Source of the DNA: Haliclystus octoradiatus
Taxonomy: Eukaryota > Cnidaria > Staurozoa > Stauromedusae > Haliclystidae
NCBI GenBank assembly: GCA_916610825.1
Contig: OU744449.1
Coordinates: 26,643,732-26,707,731 of the forward strand
DNA length: 64,000 nucleotides
Reading direction: 5' to 3'
This document shows positions 41,201 to 56,200 of the stretch, one piece after another. Below the pieces are notes generated by a model that worked only from the letters and a program-made list of their open reading frames with translations, was not told where the DNA came from and searched no databases. Position 1 is the first letter of the stretch, and the number at the start of each line of letters is the position of its first letter. Position numbers and translations under genes: made by a program.

Positions 41201-44200
41201 GGAACAGCTGATGGTTTTGGAGGACATAAAGGCCTTCCTTCTGAAGGAGAAAACATCATGATTCAATCAGATTGGTATATGGTCATTGATGTAAATATAC
41301 CAAAATTAAAAACAATTTATGTTTACGGAATACTTGAAATAGAAAACGGCAGAAACCATCATATTGAAGCAGAACAAATTATAGTAATTGGTTTGTATGC
41401 TAATCTGATTATTGGTTGGGCAGATAAACCGATGTTAAATAATGTCGTCATTTCGTTACATGGGGGTCATAATACACAGTATAGGCCCTTACACAGTTCC
41501 GGTCCAAACATCGGTTCAAAATCAATTGCTATACTTGGTGGACGAATGCAAGCTTACGGTAAACAAATAAATAAAATATGGGTTGGCTTATCTGAAACAG
41601 CAACCTATGGTAATACACTTCTAAAACTGGAGGAGCCTGTTCTAGATTGGAATGTTGGTGATCAAATCGTGATTACAACAACAAGTTACGAACCAAAACA
41701 AACGGAAACGTCTGAAATTAGAACCATATCTGCAGATTTCAAACATATTGAAATTGTAACACCTTTGAAACATTCACATATTAGTGGAGTAGTTACTGTC
41801 AACGGTATGGATGTGAAGCTGAACGCAAAAGTTGGTTTATTATCGAGAAATATTGTCATAGAAGGTAAAGATGAGCCAGTAGGATCATTGACAGATCAAT
41901 CATTTGGATGTCGTGTCCTTGTTGGTGCTGGTTATGGTGCCAGTGCTGGTTTTAATGGCAAAGCAATCCTCAGTGATGTTGAATTTAAACATTGTGGACA
42001 AGAGGGTTGGACTGAGCTTTACGATCCAAGGTAAGAGATTATCCGATCATCAGTTATTGAGATCCATCAATATTCAGATTGGAATTCGGATTCAAATGCT
42101 TTCAGTTTATATGTGTGCATGCTTTGTTTATGTACAGTCTGTCTGTGTGTACATCAGAATGATATTACAGGAAGCTCAGTGTATGAAACAGCTAATGGCA
42201 AAGTAAAAAAATAACTTCAAGCTAAGTTTTGCCCTATGATACAATGAATGACAATTTTTTTATTCTCCGATAATCAGATAATATTTTTCTTCATCTTCTT
42301 CATCAATTTTTGTTCTTGATTGTTTTTATCTTCAGATAATCAAGTACATGCTTCAGTACAGCTTCAATAAAAAAAAACTGGGTCTTTGACATAGAAAAAT
42401 TACTTTTCACATTTCTTATGCTTGTAAAAATATGTTACATTTTCAATCTTATATAATTGTGATTGCCATTCACCTCGTTATCATAAATGTTTGTTGATTT
42501 GAGGAACATAACGAATTTACAAACAAATACAAAGAACATGTTTGCTCCGACGAGGAGTCAAACCCCGGTCTCATTCACATTGTGCAGTCACTCTAGCACT
42601 GACTTACCAGTGCACTTATGTTGTCCTCTTCTTTATACAGTACATGGTGTTGATTTTCTGTTCCGAAATTGTAATGCCCCGACCAAAATGAATATTTATT
42701 TCACCTACATTGATAGGATTTTGCAATTATTCTATTGTACTCAGCAAAATACTACCGATATTAGCGAAGTGACCAAATGACTTTTTATTTTCACCAACAT
42801 CGGTAGGATTTGTGAAATATGAGCCTTCTTCTGATTGGTCAATAATGACGTAGCTAGACTAAGAATTGGCCGACTCGATTGACTAGTCACTATCCCTCAA
42901 AATATCATCGATGTTGACAAAAATAAAATCAACAAAAACCTATCAATGTTGGCAAAATAATAACTCATTTGGCCGCCCCCAAGATGTTGGCAAAAAACGA
43001 CAACATCGGTAGAATTAAATCCTATTAATTTTAGTGAAATAATAAGTCATTTGGCCAGGGTTTAATGCAGATTTCTCGAAACAATGCGAAAACATCTATA
43101 TGAACTTTCTGATACTCATAATTATGTTTTTGGAAGGTTTTCATTGGCTTTTTTGAACACTGGAACGATGAACGAAGAAACATCAATTGTTCGACGCTGT
43201 TCAATTCATAATGGTTACAATGCAGCAATCGGAATAATTGGTACAAATAATTTGACAGTGGAAGATAACGTAATCTATCATACCGTCGGTGCATCTATTG
43301 TAGTTTCTGGTAATGGTAATAAACTTAGACATAACCTCGTTGCCTATTCAATAGCAGAGGCTACATACAAAGGACGCCACGAATCACATGATCTAAAATG
43401 GCCTGGTGCAATCGATCTTGTTTATGCGACAGATTCTATTATAGAAAGAAATGTTGTAGCTGGAAGTGAAAAAATTGGTTATAAATTTAATGGCTCTCCT
43501 TGCAATCAAGGATCTGGTGATAAATCTGTTTACATTGATAACGAAGCACATTCTTGTGTTCATGGCATTCATATTCCATACGATACTATCTACAGTCCAT
43601 GTCTTGAAATAAAGAATTTTATTATCTGGATGAGTTATGATTATGGTATATTCGCATATCCTTCATCTTCAGTTGTCATTAGCAACATTATACTTGTTGA
43701 TAACACAGTAGGTCTGGCACTATTCTCCTATAACCCACCAGCATTGAATCATAAAACTGCTGTGAAATATATTCATGTCAATAATACGTTAATTGTTGGA
43801 TCCAGTCCACTTTATAATTGTTCTGAAAATGACATTGCTCCTTTCCATGCTGGACAGTATGGTAACCGGGCACCTAAAATCGTAGGAGGTAAGTCTGTCT
43901 TCTAATATGTTTCAATATTTTATACGATTAGCTTTCGTGAAATTCTGGAAGTGATAAACATTCATGCGATTGAGCATTCATGCAAATTTGGAATTGATCG
44001 AATAAATTGTTTCAATTTATAAATATTGTGCATTATTGAGTCACTACACTATGACGTTCGATGTTTTTTTGAGGAATGCCCATTATCATATTATTTTCAA
44101 TTTTGGCTTTATAAATTTATTTAATTCATTATTTGTACACTTTTTTATTCTTTGATTTCTTACATATGACATTTGAAGTATTCTTAGGAACACTGCTGTG

Positions 44201-47200
44201 AAATTTTACGTCCTAAGTTTTTGAAATTGCACTCCTATATTCAAAATCATTAAAGTTTTCCATCCAACCTTACTGAGAAGGACCTTACTGCAATCTGCTT
44301 TTCTTGTCACGGTGCTGTTTTAAAATGTGACTTGATATGATTGCCTCTGAATATTATGTAATTCTCTTATTCCTAGGTGGCTCAGTTGGTGCCTTGTTTA
44401 GTCATTTTTCGTCTAGCCCTTCGCATGGTCCGTTGAAGCCATGGCTAGACCCAATGTCATATCCAGCAATCAACGGTATTACAAGATACACAAATACAGT
44501 CTTTGCTCACTTCAATCGCAAATGTAACAAACGAATTTTCATTTTCTCTACACATCCTTTGATGGGTGATATTTTCCATCCAATTGAATTGAAAGCCAGT
44601 CAATTGTATGACGTTAATCGTAAAGATTTGATTCATATAGCTGTACCAGATACACGTTGGATCAACCCGTCAGATTGTGTTGATATGGATTGTGATGCTA
44701 GACGTAAGATGGTTGTCAAAGATATTGATGGAACGTTTTTTCAAACAACACCTGGAGCTAGTGTGATTTCACGTTCTGAATATCAATGGGATGGAGATAG
44801 AGAATTTGGATTAGGTAATTTCATGCTTTATTCATTCATTTTGGGTTTTGTTTGACAAGTGTTCCGCATTGCCGAGGGACTAATTAGGGACCTTTCTGAT
44901 GCCGTAGTTCTTAAGGCATCGCGCCTGAAGTCTCAAATTTTCTAGATGGTGTGACAGCAACGGTGCATATCGCATGCACTTTCCAAGTTGAATAGCAACG
45001 TGATTATAACTAAATCAATTCTCGAGGCTGGTCTGACACGTGTTTCGTTATTCATTTGACATTCAATATTATTTGTGACTTGCATAATGGCGTATGATGG
45101 CGTATGATAGAAACTTTTTCAGGTGAAACTTTCTTTACTTATTTATGAAATTGTCTTTACATCTATTAATTAATGATGTTGTTTAGGCAAGAGTTCAACT
45201 GTTTATATATTGGTATGTGTTTATTTTGAAAAAATTTATTTTATTCAGTATTGAGAAAGCCATTTTGCGAGAGCATCTTGCTTGATGCAATGCAAAATTT
45301 GTTTAATAACAAAAGCTTCTGTGACATGCATTTCACATAGAAAAGCAATCGATAAAAGCTTCATATTGATTCCTTGAATTGATAATTTGATTAAATTGAG
45401 CTAAAATATTCAAAACTTTCTCCAACTTTTGAATGATTTGTTTCGAGTGATATTTGCAAATCTCAAAACACTATTTATAAATTCCTTAATGATTTCATTG
45501 AATATTGCAAATCTCAATAGAGCTTTTTCACAGGTTCCAAATTACTCCCTCGAGAATTCCCGAGATTTATTTACAGAAAAAATTGATAGCCCTAAATGGT
45601 GTATTTTGAAAAGACCGTGACACCGAGATATACCACAACAACATGGTCGATGTCAAACAGACCAAATATTCAAATATTTATAAATTCAGTAATTGGTTTA
45701 TTCAAATAAGAAAGTTATTTGTCATATATTTATTTGTTTGTGCCTGTATCAATTCTTTAAAGTATCGACGACCCGGGGGGGGGGGGGGGGTAACTTCCAT
45801 TGCGCTTCGATGGAGCTTTGGCAGAAAGACCATAAACTTTTTGAAAAAGATACCTCAAACATATTTTTATGAATGACAGATTCAATCAAAACAAATGAAA
45901 AAAAAATTTGAGGGGAAAATTTGTTTTGTAAAATGAAAAAATTGCAAAAGTGTAAGGATACCTCAAAAAATGTTCATGGCTAAGCATACCCTAAATTTTT
46001 TTTCTAGATTTTGTAAAAGGGACCCTTTAATATTTGAACGTTCCCGTATACCAAAAGTATTTAATTTACCCCCCCCCCCCCCGAGATCTACGATAAGCAA
46101 TAATCCACCCTTCAATTGGATGCAAAGCGGCTCCATATGCAACCTATCACATTTCATAAACTTTCCATCATTTAACAGCATTCTATATAAATACATTTCT
46201 TCTATCATATTTTCGGGACACAATATGATGGGGTGATGAATCGAATTATTATTATTTCATTTGTAGGAGATTACCGTATCCCAACAACACTTATTGCTAC
46301 AAATGATGGTGAAAAAGTAGACATAAATACAACATTCCCTCAAAAAGGAATAATTCGTGGCTCATCAATTGAAAGCTGTTGTGATTATAAAACTGAATGG
46401 AATGCTTACGAATGCAGTAAATTAGATTATTTCTTCTTAGTCATCGAAAGCCTTGATTCTGATACAGAAACAAGACGCTTATCACCCATAGCAATTGCAT
46501 CGGAAGGTATGTGATTTGTTATGAATTAAAATAAATAAATTACACCTGTATGTGAGAGTGCTCATATATTCGATAAGACGGAGCATAATGTAGAACTGAA
46601 GCAAAGATGTTTATTTTGCGCTCTTCAGAATTACTGAAGATTTTTTAAGTAAACCATCTGATGATCGCAATAAAAAATTATATTATAAAAGCAAACATAA
46701 AAAGTTCAAGAAGAGGATATCTTCATTCATGTAAACCAACATGCAAACAAATCGAATAGGTGGATTTTGTATTTCATATATTAGACAGACTAGAAATTTC
46801 ACCAATTTGATGGATACATTTTACGTAGGCTACCTGTACTGTATTTCTATTAATTACTGCTCTGAGATAATCGAAAATATCTTTAGTATTGTCACCAAAA
46901 TACTTCAATATTTATATTCCATCTGCTGTGTATCTGGATCTCCTGGTATGATTTTGAATTTATTTTTCAATTTTTTTCTCTGCAGGTTATATTGATTTGA
47001 TCAACGGTCCAATGGACCATGGTTGGTGTTTGGGTTATACATGTCAGAAACGAATTTCAACATTCTATGCCGTAGTTGCATCACAGAAAGTTTATGATAT
47101 TCATTATACAAGTTATAGTCCACAAAGTACAAGACTTCATTTACTCAACAGTAAAGCAAGTGATGCAATTGTGGTAAAGATATATTATGCCAAGCCTCAA

Positions 47201-50200
47201 CGATTAGATGTATATCGAAAAGGTATGTATTTCATATATCTTGAAACGGGTTGTTGAATTTGATAGAGCTTATATTTATTAAAGTGAAAAATGAAACCAA
47301 ATAGAGATCTAGAGAACAATATTACGTTGTATAGCATTTATTCGAAATGCCATTTTCCTAAATTGTGTTATATATGTTCTGCAAATCGTTTGAGCTATAA
47401 ACTTTGCTTTGCACCGTTTTTGCATCTATGGAGGGTGAAATTTAACTTCATGGTTTTGAATTCAGATCCAAAAAGCTTCAATTTTTTTCTAATTGCCCCC
47501 ATTCTATAAGAAATCAGATGAACTAGTTTCTATGGTCGTGGAATCTTTTGATGTATAAGACAAGCTGTGCTGCACCACTTTCTATTGTATTCTTTCTAAA
47601 TGTAAACTTTGAATAATTCCGTTTTTGAAACGTTTCCTTTCTCCCCTGTAGGGTCATATGTTGTTCCTAAGAATGGCCAATTGATTGGGGAAGAATACAA
47701 ACTTTTAGCGAAAGATCCAACCAAACCGGATGATCAGTATTTCCCAACACTATTTGATCATAATACTGCCAATTATTTCGATCATGATACTAATTTACTT
47801 CATATAGTAATAAAAGGAAGCATTCCAGTTGATATTAAAACAACTCCAGTTATTCAAGTAAGTGACACATTTTTAATCCATCCCAAATGTCTATTGAGGT
47901 AGTTGTCAACGTTGAAAACTGAAAATTTTCTGAAAATTTCACTATTATTTTTATTTACCTAATTATATGCAGAATTTATCAGACACTATGATTCTGTAAT
48001 TTTTTTTTTAGGTTTAGATTTTTAAATATTTTAAATTAATTGTTTAATGGTAAGCGTTCCAATTCTTTCCATTATTTTCGCCATTTTTCATGCGTTCATC
48101 GATCAAAAAAATCGGAATTTTCCTATATTTTATTTTCATTTTCTGTCCAACATAGGCCATGTTTTGATTTCAAATTTTTTGTGGTTACTCCCTGGTTATT
48201 CCCTAATAATAATCCCACAATGCTTTGCCAGCTGTGGACAAGGAAGTTATCAATATTCGTTTTGAATAATGGCCGAAACTAGCAGCAATTTGAACACTGA
48301 TCTCAAAGTTACAGCCAAAGAAAAAAGAAAATTTCGTTCAACGAAGAGAAAAAAACGTAAGGGATCCTGTGGTATTGCAAATACATCAACAAGTAACGTT
48401 ACTGGTAGTTTGTTGACTGTAGAAAGGGATGAACAGGAGAACGAAAATCAATTACTTATTGCTGAACCTTTGAGTGTTGAGAATGAACAACAACCAATAT
48501 CAGCTGACTCAGAAGATGTGCATAATATAAGTATTTCAGAAACAAAATTGGCAGATTCTACTCTTCCAGACTTTGAAAATGAATTACAATTGTCACAATC
48601 TTCTGCTGAGCATGGAAACTCAATTATGAACATGTCTCTGATGCTAAAAGCCTTCAACCAAGCCTCTAAATGTGTGAGCTGTTTATCTAAATCGTCAGCA
48701 TTTTCACTTGAAAACCTTGGAAGTGATGGCCTGGCAAATCATTTTGCTATCGTTTGTGATAATTGTGGAATGACGATACCTTTAGAGAGCAGTGAGCAAT
48801 TAAAAGGTTCTCGCAGGGTAGATGGACCTGGTGGACAAGTTGGATATGAGATAAACTTTCGTTCCGTTTTGGCATCTCTTGGCATGGGACAGGCACAACT
48901 TGAAAGGTTTTGCACATCAATGAATTTGCCCCAATCTATATGTAGTGAAGCTTACAATAAGCAGATGATTCAACTTGAAACCATTTCAAGAACTCATGCT
49001 GAAAAATTGATGAATTCATCTGCAGAGACGTTAAGACAAATTGTACAACAAGAACATCCAGATAAAATTGAAACAATTGATGGTCAAGATATTGCTAGCG
49101 TTGCCGTAACTGTCGATGGGACTTGGCAAAAACGTGGTTATTCATCAAAGAATGGTGCAGTATGTGCTATGTCCACACAAACAGGAGCAGTGTTGGATTA
49201 TTCTGTTCTTTCAATGGTTTGTCATCAGTGCCGTGCTCATGAAAACAAAGACACTAGCAGTGAATCATATCTCACTTGGAAATCCAAGCATGACACTGAG
49301 TGTCCAATAAATCATCATGGATCTAGTAGCGAGATGGAATCAAGTGGTGCAGTTTCTATGTTTTTAAGATCCATTGATAAGAGGGGGTTAAAATACTCAA
49401 TAATGGTTGGAGATGGTGATACTGGTTGTTATGGGAAAGTTGCGGCTGCTCTTGAAGAAAGATTTGGAGGAAATTATAATATTGTAAAAGAGGAATGTGT
49501 GGGCCATGTACAAAAGCGTATGGGTACGCGAATACAAGAAGAAAATGAGGACCCATAAACTTTCTGATGACAATGGTGTTGGAGGAGCTGGGCGTCTAAC
49601 CAACAAAACAATTGACAGCATACAAAATTATTATGGTCAAGCGATTAGAGGTCACAAAGGTGATTTAGTTTGGATGAAAAATGCTATATGGGCTATTTAC
49701 CATCATATGAATAAAGATCTTACCGAGCAGCATTCGTTTTGCCCAGAAGGTTCAGAATCCTGGTGTAAATTCAAAGTTGATGAGAAAAATAAAACAAAAA
49801 CATATTCAGAAAAAAGTAGAATGACATTTGTGTTCAAAGAAGCATTGTTATCCATCTTCACAAGATTATCTGAAGAATCTTTACTCAAAAGATGTCTGCT
49901 AGGAGTTACCCAAAACCAAAATGAGGCTTTGCATGGCGTTCTTTGGAAATTGTGTCCAAAGTCTGGTTTTTGTGGTAAATGGTGCCTGGAAATAGCTGCC
50001 AGTCAAACAGTTTGTCGGTTCAACCTGGGTGAATGTGTCATTGCTGAAACACTCAAAGCAGCTAAAGTCAACTGTATTGGTCACAACACCACACAGGGTC
50101 TTCAAAAGCAAGATAAGAAGAGATTATTGGCAGCCAGTAAAAAAGTTAAAAAAAATACAAAGATCGCCAACGTCAGCTACGTAAGATCAAGATGAAGATA

Positions 50201-53200
50201 AAGGATGCTTCCAATGTCACAGATTATGTATCTGGTGGATTTGGACTAACAGCTGAGGCTGAATATACAGAACAGCCAAGTACTAAAAGATATAAAAAGC
50301 CTTCTGGAAAAGTTACAGCACCTGCGAAATAGAAGAGAAAGATCTCAAAGTCAGCGTCAAGGACAGAAGACAATGAAAGAGCCGCGCCCGAGCCAGAAAT
50401 ATTATTTATTGAGCCTCTTGAAGTTATCAAATACTATAAAAATATATAGGGTAGATATACGGACAGATGCACATTAAAGAACAATTTTTTTGTATATATT
50501 CATAAAAATCGTTTTAATTTGTAATTTTCTCAGAAGTAACTTTACGCATGTTTTTCGTTTTGCGGAAACTGTCTTGAGAGTAATTCAAAGACTAGAGCAT
50601 TTAAATTTTCTGTGTAGATGTAGTTATATCTGCTCTGTGCAATGAGTGGATTACTTTTTTGATAGGGGGTTTGTTTACCATCTGACTTGAAAAATATGAA
50701 TAATATTTTTTTGTACTGTTTTTTGCAAACGTGTCATGAAATCAAAATTTCCTTCCACTCACTGCATAGAGAACATGGTATACAAGCAGTTCACAAGAAT
50801 TCATAGGAATTCCTTCAGTGAGTCTCAAGATATCTTTGCCAACGTTTTCGCTCATTGCGGACAATAGGTCCGTTTCTATGACAACGAATTGACCACACCC
50901 AAATTACATCACATTTTTGAGTTCATAGTTTACTTGTCTACCACCATGTGAAGTTTGATTGCCCTAGCTACTCTATAGCATGAGATACGATTTTCAATTT
51001 TCAAGGTTAACTACTACCTTGATGTCAATTCACTGACATCAACTAATTGAGAATTTCAATTGACTGGTGCATCGATTAAAAGCAATTGACAATTTGTCAT
51101 CTCAGCTAAAATATTTGAGAATTATTATATCATTGAAACTCTATTTGGAAACTTTTCATATCACATTTGATTTTAGCCTGTGGAAGATAATTTGTTCTGG
51201 GAAGTACGGAAAAGTAATCAATGTTTCCGAATTACATCAGGACAAATTTGATAGGAATTTTTTCATAATATTAAAAAAATTGCCATCATCGATTAAGATT
51301 TTGATAATTTTTAGCCTTGTGTAACTTACTCATTCGCTTGCTCGGTGGGTGAACGATAGATACTCTACAAATATATACTATAAAAACTACTACCTCGAAA
51401 ATAGATTCAATTCCTGTAACTGATTTATTGTTTCTTTTGAGATTTATTTTTTACTCCTGATAATGAGAACTTTTTATCAAAGGGAAAATGGAAAAATCTA
51501 CTCATTAGGTGTTTCTTCGGTGTTCTAAAATTCATTTTCAAGGATGTATGGAATGTTTGCAATATGCCGTCTTTGGAATGCAGATGCTTTACTGTTCCGA
51601 GGCCGGATAGTTCTATATGTGTCGAACAATTCAACTAAATTATCTTGTGTTTTCCATCTGGAGACAAGCATGTAAGCAATGAAAAACTAGAAACTTAGGA
51701 ACTTCGTACTTATAATGCTCCATGTAGGACTTGGTGCATAAATCCTCTACATATGAATCTTATACGCAATTAACTAAGTAATATAATACGTATGATATAA
51801 GCATATAAATAAGAGGTTTAACCCCCATTAATCAATTTTATCATTAGTATAACAGTCTGTATTGAATCTATTGCTATAATCAACAGTTAATAATCGATGC
51901 AACAATCACAGAAGTTGATATGGATGATTTCTTTGGAGAAAAAATGATTCGTAATATAGCAGCATTGCTTGGAATTCCTCAAAATAGGATTAGAATAACA
52001 AATATTGTTTCTGCTGATGGTCTACGAAAAAGAAGATCAACATCTCACACAACAACAATCAATGTAAGAATATTATTTGTGATATGTGAAATTTCGGATT
52101 ATCATTTTTAATGTATAATAGTATGTATTTTTTTTGTACGGGAGCCTGCCATTTTGAGAATCCGACTTGCATCCCAAAGTTGCAGGTTTGGATAGAAATG
52201 ATACCCCAACATTTTCAAAGTACTTCATTATTTACTACTTTCTTTGCATTAAACATGCCATTTGGGCACCAGGGTGCGTCCATCACAGTAGGAGTATGGG
52301 TTTGAAGTCAAACTTTGGCAGCACAAAACCAAGCACTGTGGCACATCCGATTTAGCACCTATAATTAGCCACCGGGTGTTCCTATGATCCCTCAAACCAC
52401 CTTTCACGTGAGATAAAAATAACAGGCATTATTCCCACATTTTATTCCAATATTAGATACTGACAGCTATACTAGTAGAAGCTATATATTTTCTTTTATT
52501 TACCTTATATTTCCTGTCACAAATACAGGAAGACTTTATTAATTATTCATAAGATTGTTCATTAGATTATTTGCCATCCTGAGTATCTTACTACTGTAGA
52601 TAACAATGAAGTCTCATTCCCTGTCACTAGTTTCATTTTCGAATGTGAAATGCCTGTAGTTTTTTAAATTGTTTTTTTATAGATGGAAATTGGAGATCCA
52701 CCTGCTGATGTCATGCCTTCAGCAGAAAAGTCATCAAATAATACTGATGAAGGCGGTAAGGGTATTTTTATTAATAATCAGCACTTCATAAAAAAATTTG
52801 ACATCTTGTAAAGCAGCCAAACATGTCTATTAACAGCTTTTTCAAATATGTCTCGTCTTGTTGAAATTTTGATGCTTCTCGAAAAGCCCACTCCTTACGA
52901 ATTAATAAAGGGCTGCCATACAATTGCCGTGTCTCTATTCGTACTTGCTATGAGTGAAATTTTGAAAGCAGAGGCATCAGAGGCGAGATCGAGAGATGTT
53001 TTTTTTTGTGATATATTTTCATTGCTTTGAGTGTGGCTTGCATTTTATGATGGCTCAATATAATCATTATTTTCTTTGATTAAGGTCAAGGAACAAGTTC
53101 TGAAGAGCTTACTAATTTAACACCAAGCCTCGTCGAGAAGGCCCAAACAGGGGAACTCAGTGAAGCACTTGGAATTGAGATTGAAGTCGTCACAGTTGAA

Positions 53201-56200
53201 GAACCAGAACCAGAACCTCAACCAGAACCAATACAAACAAATCGTAAGTTTAAGAACAATGACACACAGATATAACAAATAGTAATGTAGACGGTGTCGC
53301 CCTACCGAAGGCACCCGTACCACTCCTCTATTTCTAGATGAGTGGCTTTTTTCGCTGAGAGCAATGATTTTAAATTTTTACTCACAATGCAATTCCCTCT
53401 GGACCATTCCATCTGCCATCTTCAGATGGTACTCATTTGATGGTTCAAATAAGGACAAAGCTGAGTTGACTCGGGGGATTTGAATCAGAGTCGATCAGAT
53501 ATGATCCGATCGGAAGTTCATTTGCTCTGCCATCTGAGCTGATCCTCCTGAAACACAGACATGATATGCCACCATAGATCATAACAATCGATTTTATAGG
53601 CACAGTTGCACAACAAATATCGACACACAGCTGGAAGCCCTGCTGAAGCATCAAACGTTTTCATCACAAACCTTTTGCTATAAATATAGCATAAACTGAT
53701 ATTATAGAGGCCTTTAGTTAGTTGGAAGTACAATCTGTGTCTTAGGCATCGAATCATCATGTATTATAATTTACGTGGTTGTTTTTTTTTAATCTTTTTT
53801 ACTATTTCTATATCCATTTTATATGTATTTGAGTTTAGAAGGTTTCGCCGTAAAATCACTGTCCTTATAAAGGCTGCACATCCTGCTGTGATTCTCTTGT
53901 TTGCTAACTTCCACATCTCGGCTCTATTTATCAGCTATAATCTCATCATATCTTTTATTCTAGCATTATTTATGTTGTAAGTACATATGATGATAATGGG
54001 GAAATTGGAATTGCGATTTAATGTTGCATCGTTTTATGAATTTACAGAAAATGACACTACTGAGGAAAGACCTGGAAGTCTCGAGCTTCTTATGCCATCA
54101 ACTTTGGCAATGATAGATCAGCCATCCAATAGTAATGAAACAGTGCCATTTATTATTCAACCAAGTCTTCGTCTTGTGACATCACAAGGAGAATGGGTCA
54201 AAGTAGTTGGGCATGAAACATTACAATGGCTTGTAAATGTTACGTTGGAAACAGATGGTAGAGACAGTAAAGACGCAAAGCTGGAGGGAACTACAGTAGC
54301 CGCTATTATAAATGGTACAGCTACTTTCACTAATCTCTCTTGTACGCACTTTGGAGATTATCGCTTGAAGTTCAAAGTAATCTATCCAATGTCAGTTAAT
54401 TTCGAGATAACATCTAATTATTTTAATATTAAAGAACGCAAGATTGGTTTCACTGTATCAGAATTGCAAAGGATTGGAAATGAAACTCTGCCTTTTGCAC
54501 CACAGCCCCGAATCATAGCAATCGACGAAAGCAACGATGAATTGGTTGTAAATACAGGCTGGAAAGGTAGAGAATGGATCGTAACAACGAATATCATCAT
54601 CACTAATCAAAACAACATCACAATACTGTATGGTAATTCAGCAGTTAACTTTACACGTGGTGTAGCACAGTTTGTAGATTTGAGTATTGGAACAATTGGA
54701 ACATATTTCAAATTTCAATTCAATATATTCACAATCCCAGAGTCGTCTTATAAAGCAACACTTATATCTACTCCCATTGATATTCACGAACGTGAGTTAT
54801 ATTTAACAATTATTCAACAGCCTAACGATTGCAATGATACTATCATATGTGGTCAACAACCAATCGTCGAGATCAGAAACAAAGGTATTGGAACACTTGC
54901 TAAAAACCTCGGTATCGATGGTACAAAATGGTTTCTAGAATGTTCGTTGGCTTTATCAGATAATTCATTGAATGGCACAAATCGTGAACCGGTACAATCT
55001 TCTGGTATTATTGCTTATCATGACTTATCATTGTTGCAAATCTCACAGAATGAAAATTTGGAGTTTAAAATTATAACTATCCCGCATCTTAATAAATATA
55101 GCCATTTGGAAATATCTTCGAATACATTTAAAGTTATGAAAAGGGAATTTTATTTAGGAGTATTTATACAACCTGGGAACGCAAACGAGTCTGTGATATT
55201 CGGTATACAACCGGAAGTAGAAATCAGAGCATTGGGTACTAACTTTGGAGCACGAGATATTAATCATGATATGAATGTCACCGTTTCGATTCATAATGGA
55301 CTAAATAATGGAATTCTAAAGGGGAATACAATCGTAAAAATGTTACATGGAAAGGCTGTGTTCAATGATTTACAGATACAGACTTATGGTGTTGATTATG
55401 AGTTAATGTTCACAACTAATACAGGTCTCAGGGTAAGTTTATTGGAAAGATACTATCTATAAAAGCACTTTACCATTTGAACAATTTCCTCTGTTGTTCC
55501 TCCGTCCCTGTAAAACAGACAAATACTTCACAACACGAAACATTCACCCAAAGTTTAGTCACAAAGTCTGATTTATTTTTACTATTTCCATGATCAGTAT
55601 TGGGACATTTATATAACTATGTCAAAATCTGCTTATTTTTTCAACAATTTGACGATAACCTCCTTACAGAACGATTTCTGCGTGCTCATCCCCATTTACA
55701 GACAATCAGTTATAATATTTTAGCAATAATTGTGTTTAAAATAAAGATTTTGTGATGGTCCTGTATGGAAAATGAGTTAAGATTATAAATAGACGTTCGT
55801 TCTACAGTAGTATAAAATAGCAGGAACGTTCCTATCGAATATATGGAATGAGTTTATCGCTTTTTCAGTGTTGACATTTTGTAATTCATTTTTTATTTTC
55901 TACAATTTCTTTAACAGGCCTTATCAAAGCCATTCAATGTTCGTTACAAGAATAATTACTTTCCAACATTTCCAACTGATACGTTGTTTTCATTATCTGT
56001 TTATGAAAATCAAACAATTTCTAGCGAAATTGGTTGTTTCAAAGCGACAGATAACGATATTGGCAACGCTGGACAAGTTGATTTGAAATTAGTAGAACTT
56101 GATTTATGCTTGGATTATTTCAATTTGAGCTCTGCAGGATGTTTGGTGATACACAAGGAAATTGATCGTGAAACTATACCCATTCATAAATGTATAGTTA

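Noticed and set aside
42487..42780. 97-codon open frame on the + strand
   Set aside because: It runs through a tRNA-derived repeat and into a MITE; no protein similarity seen.
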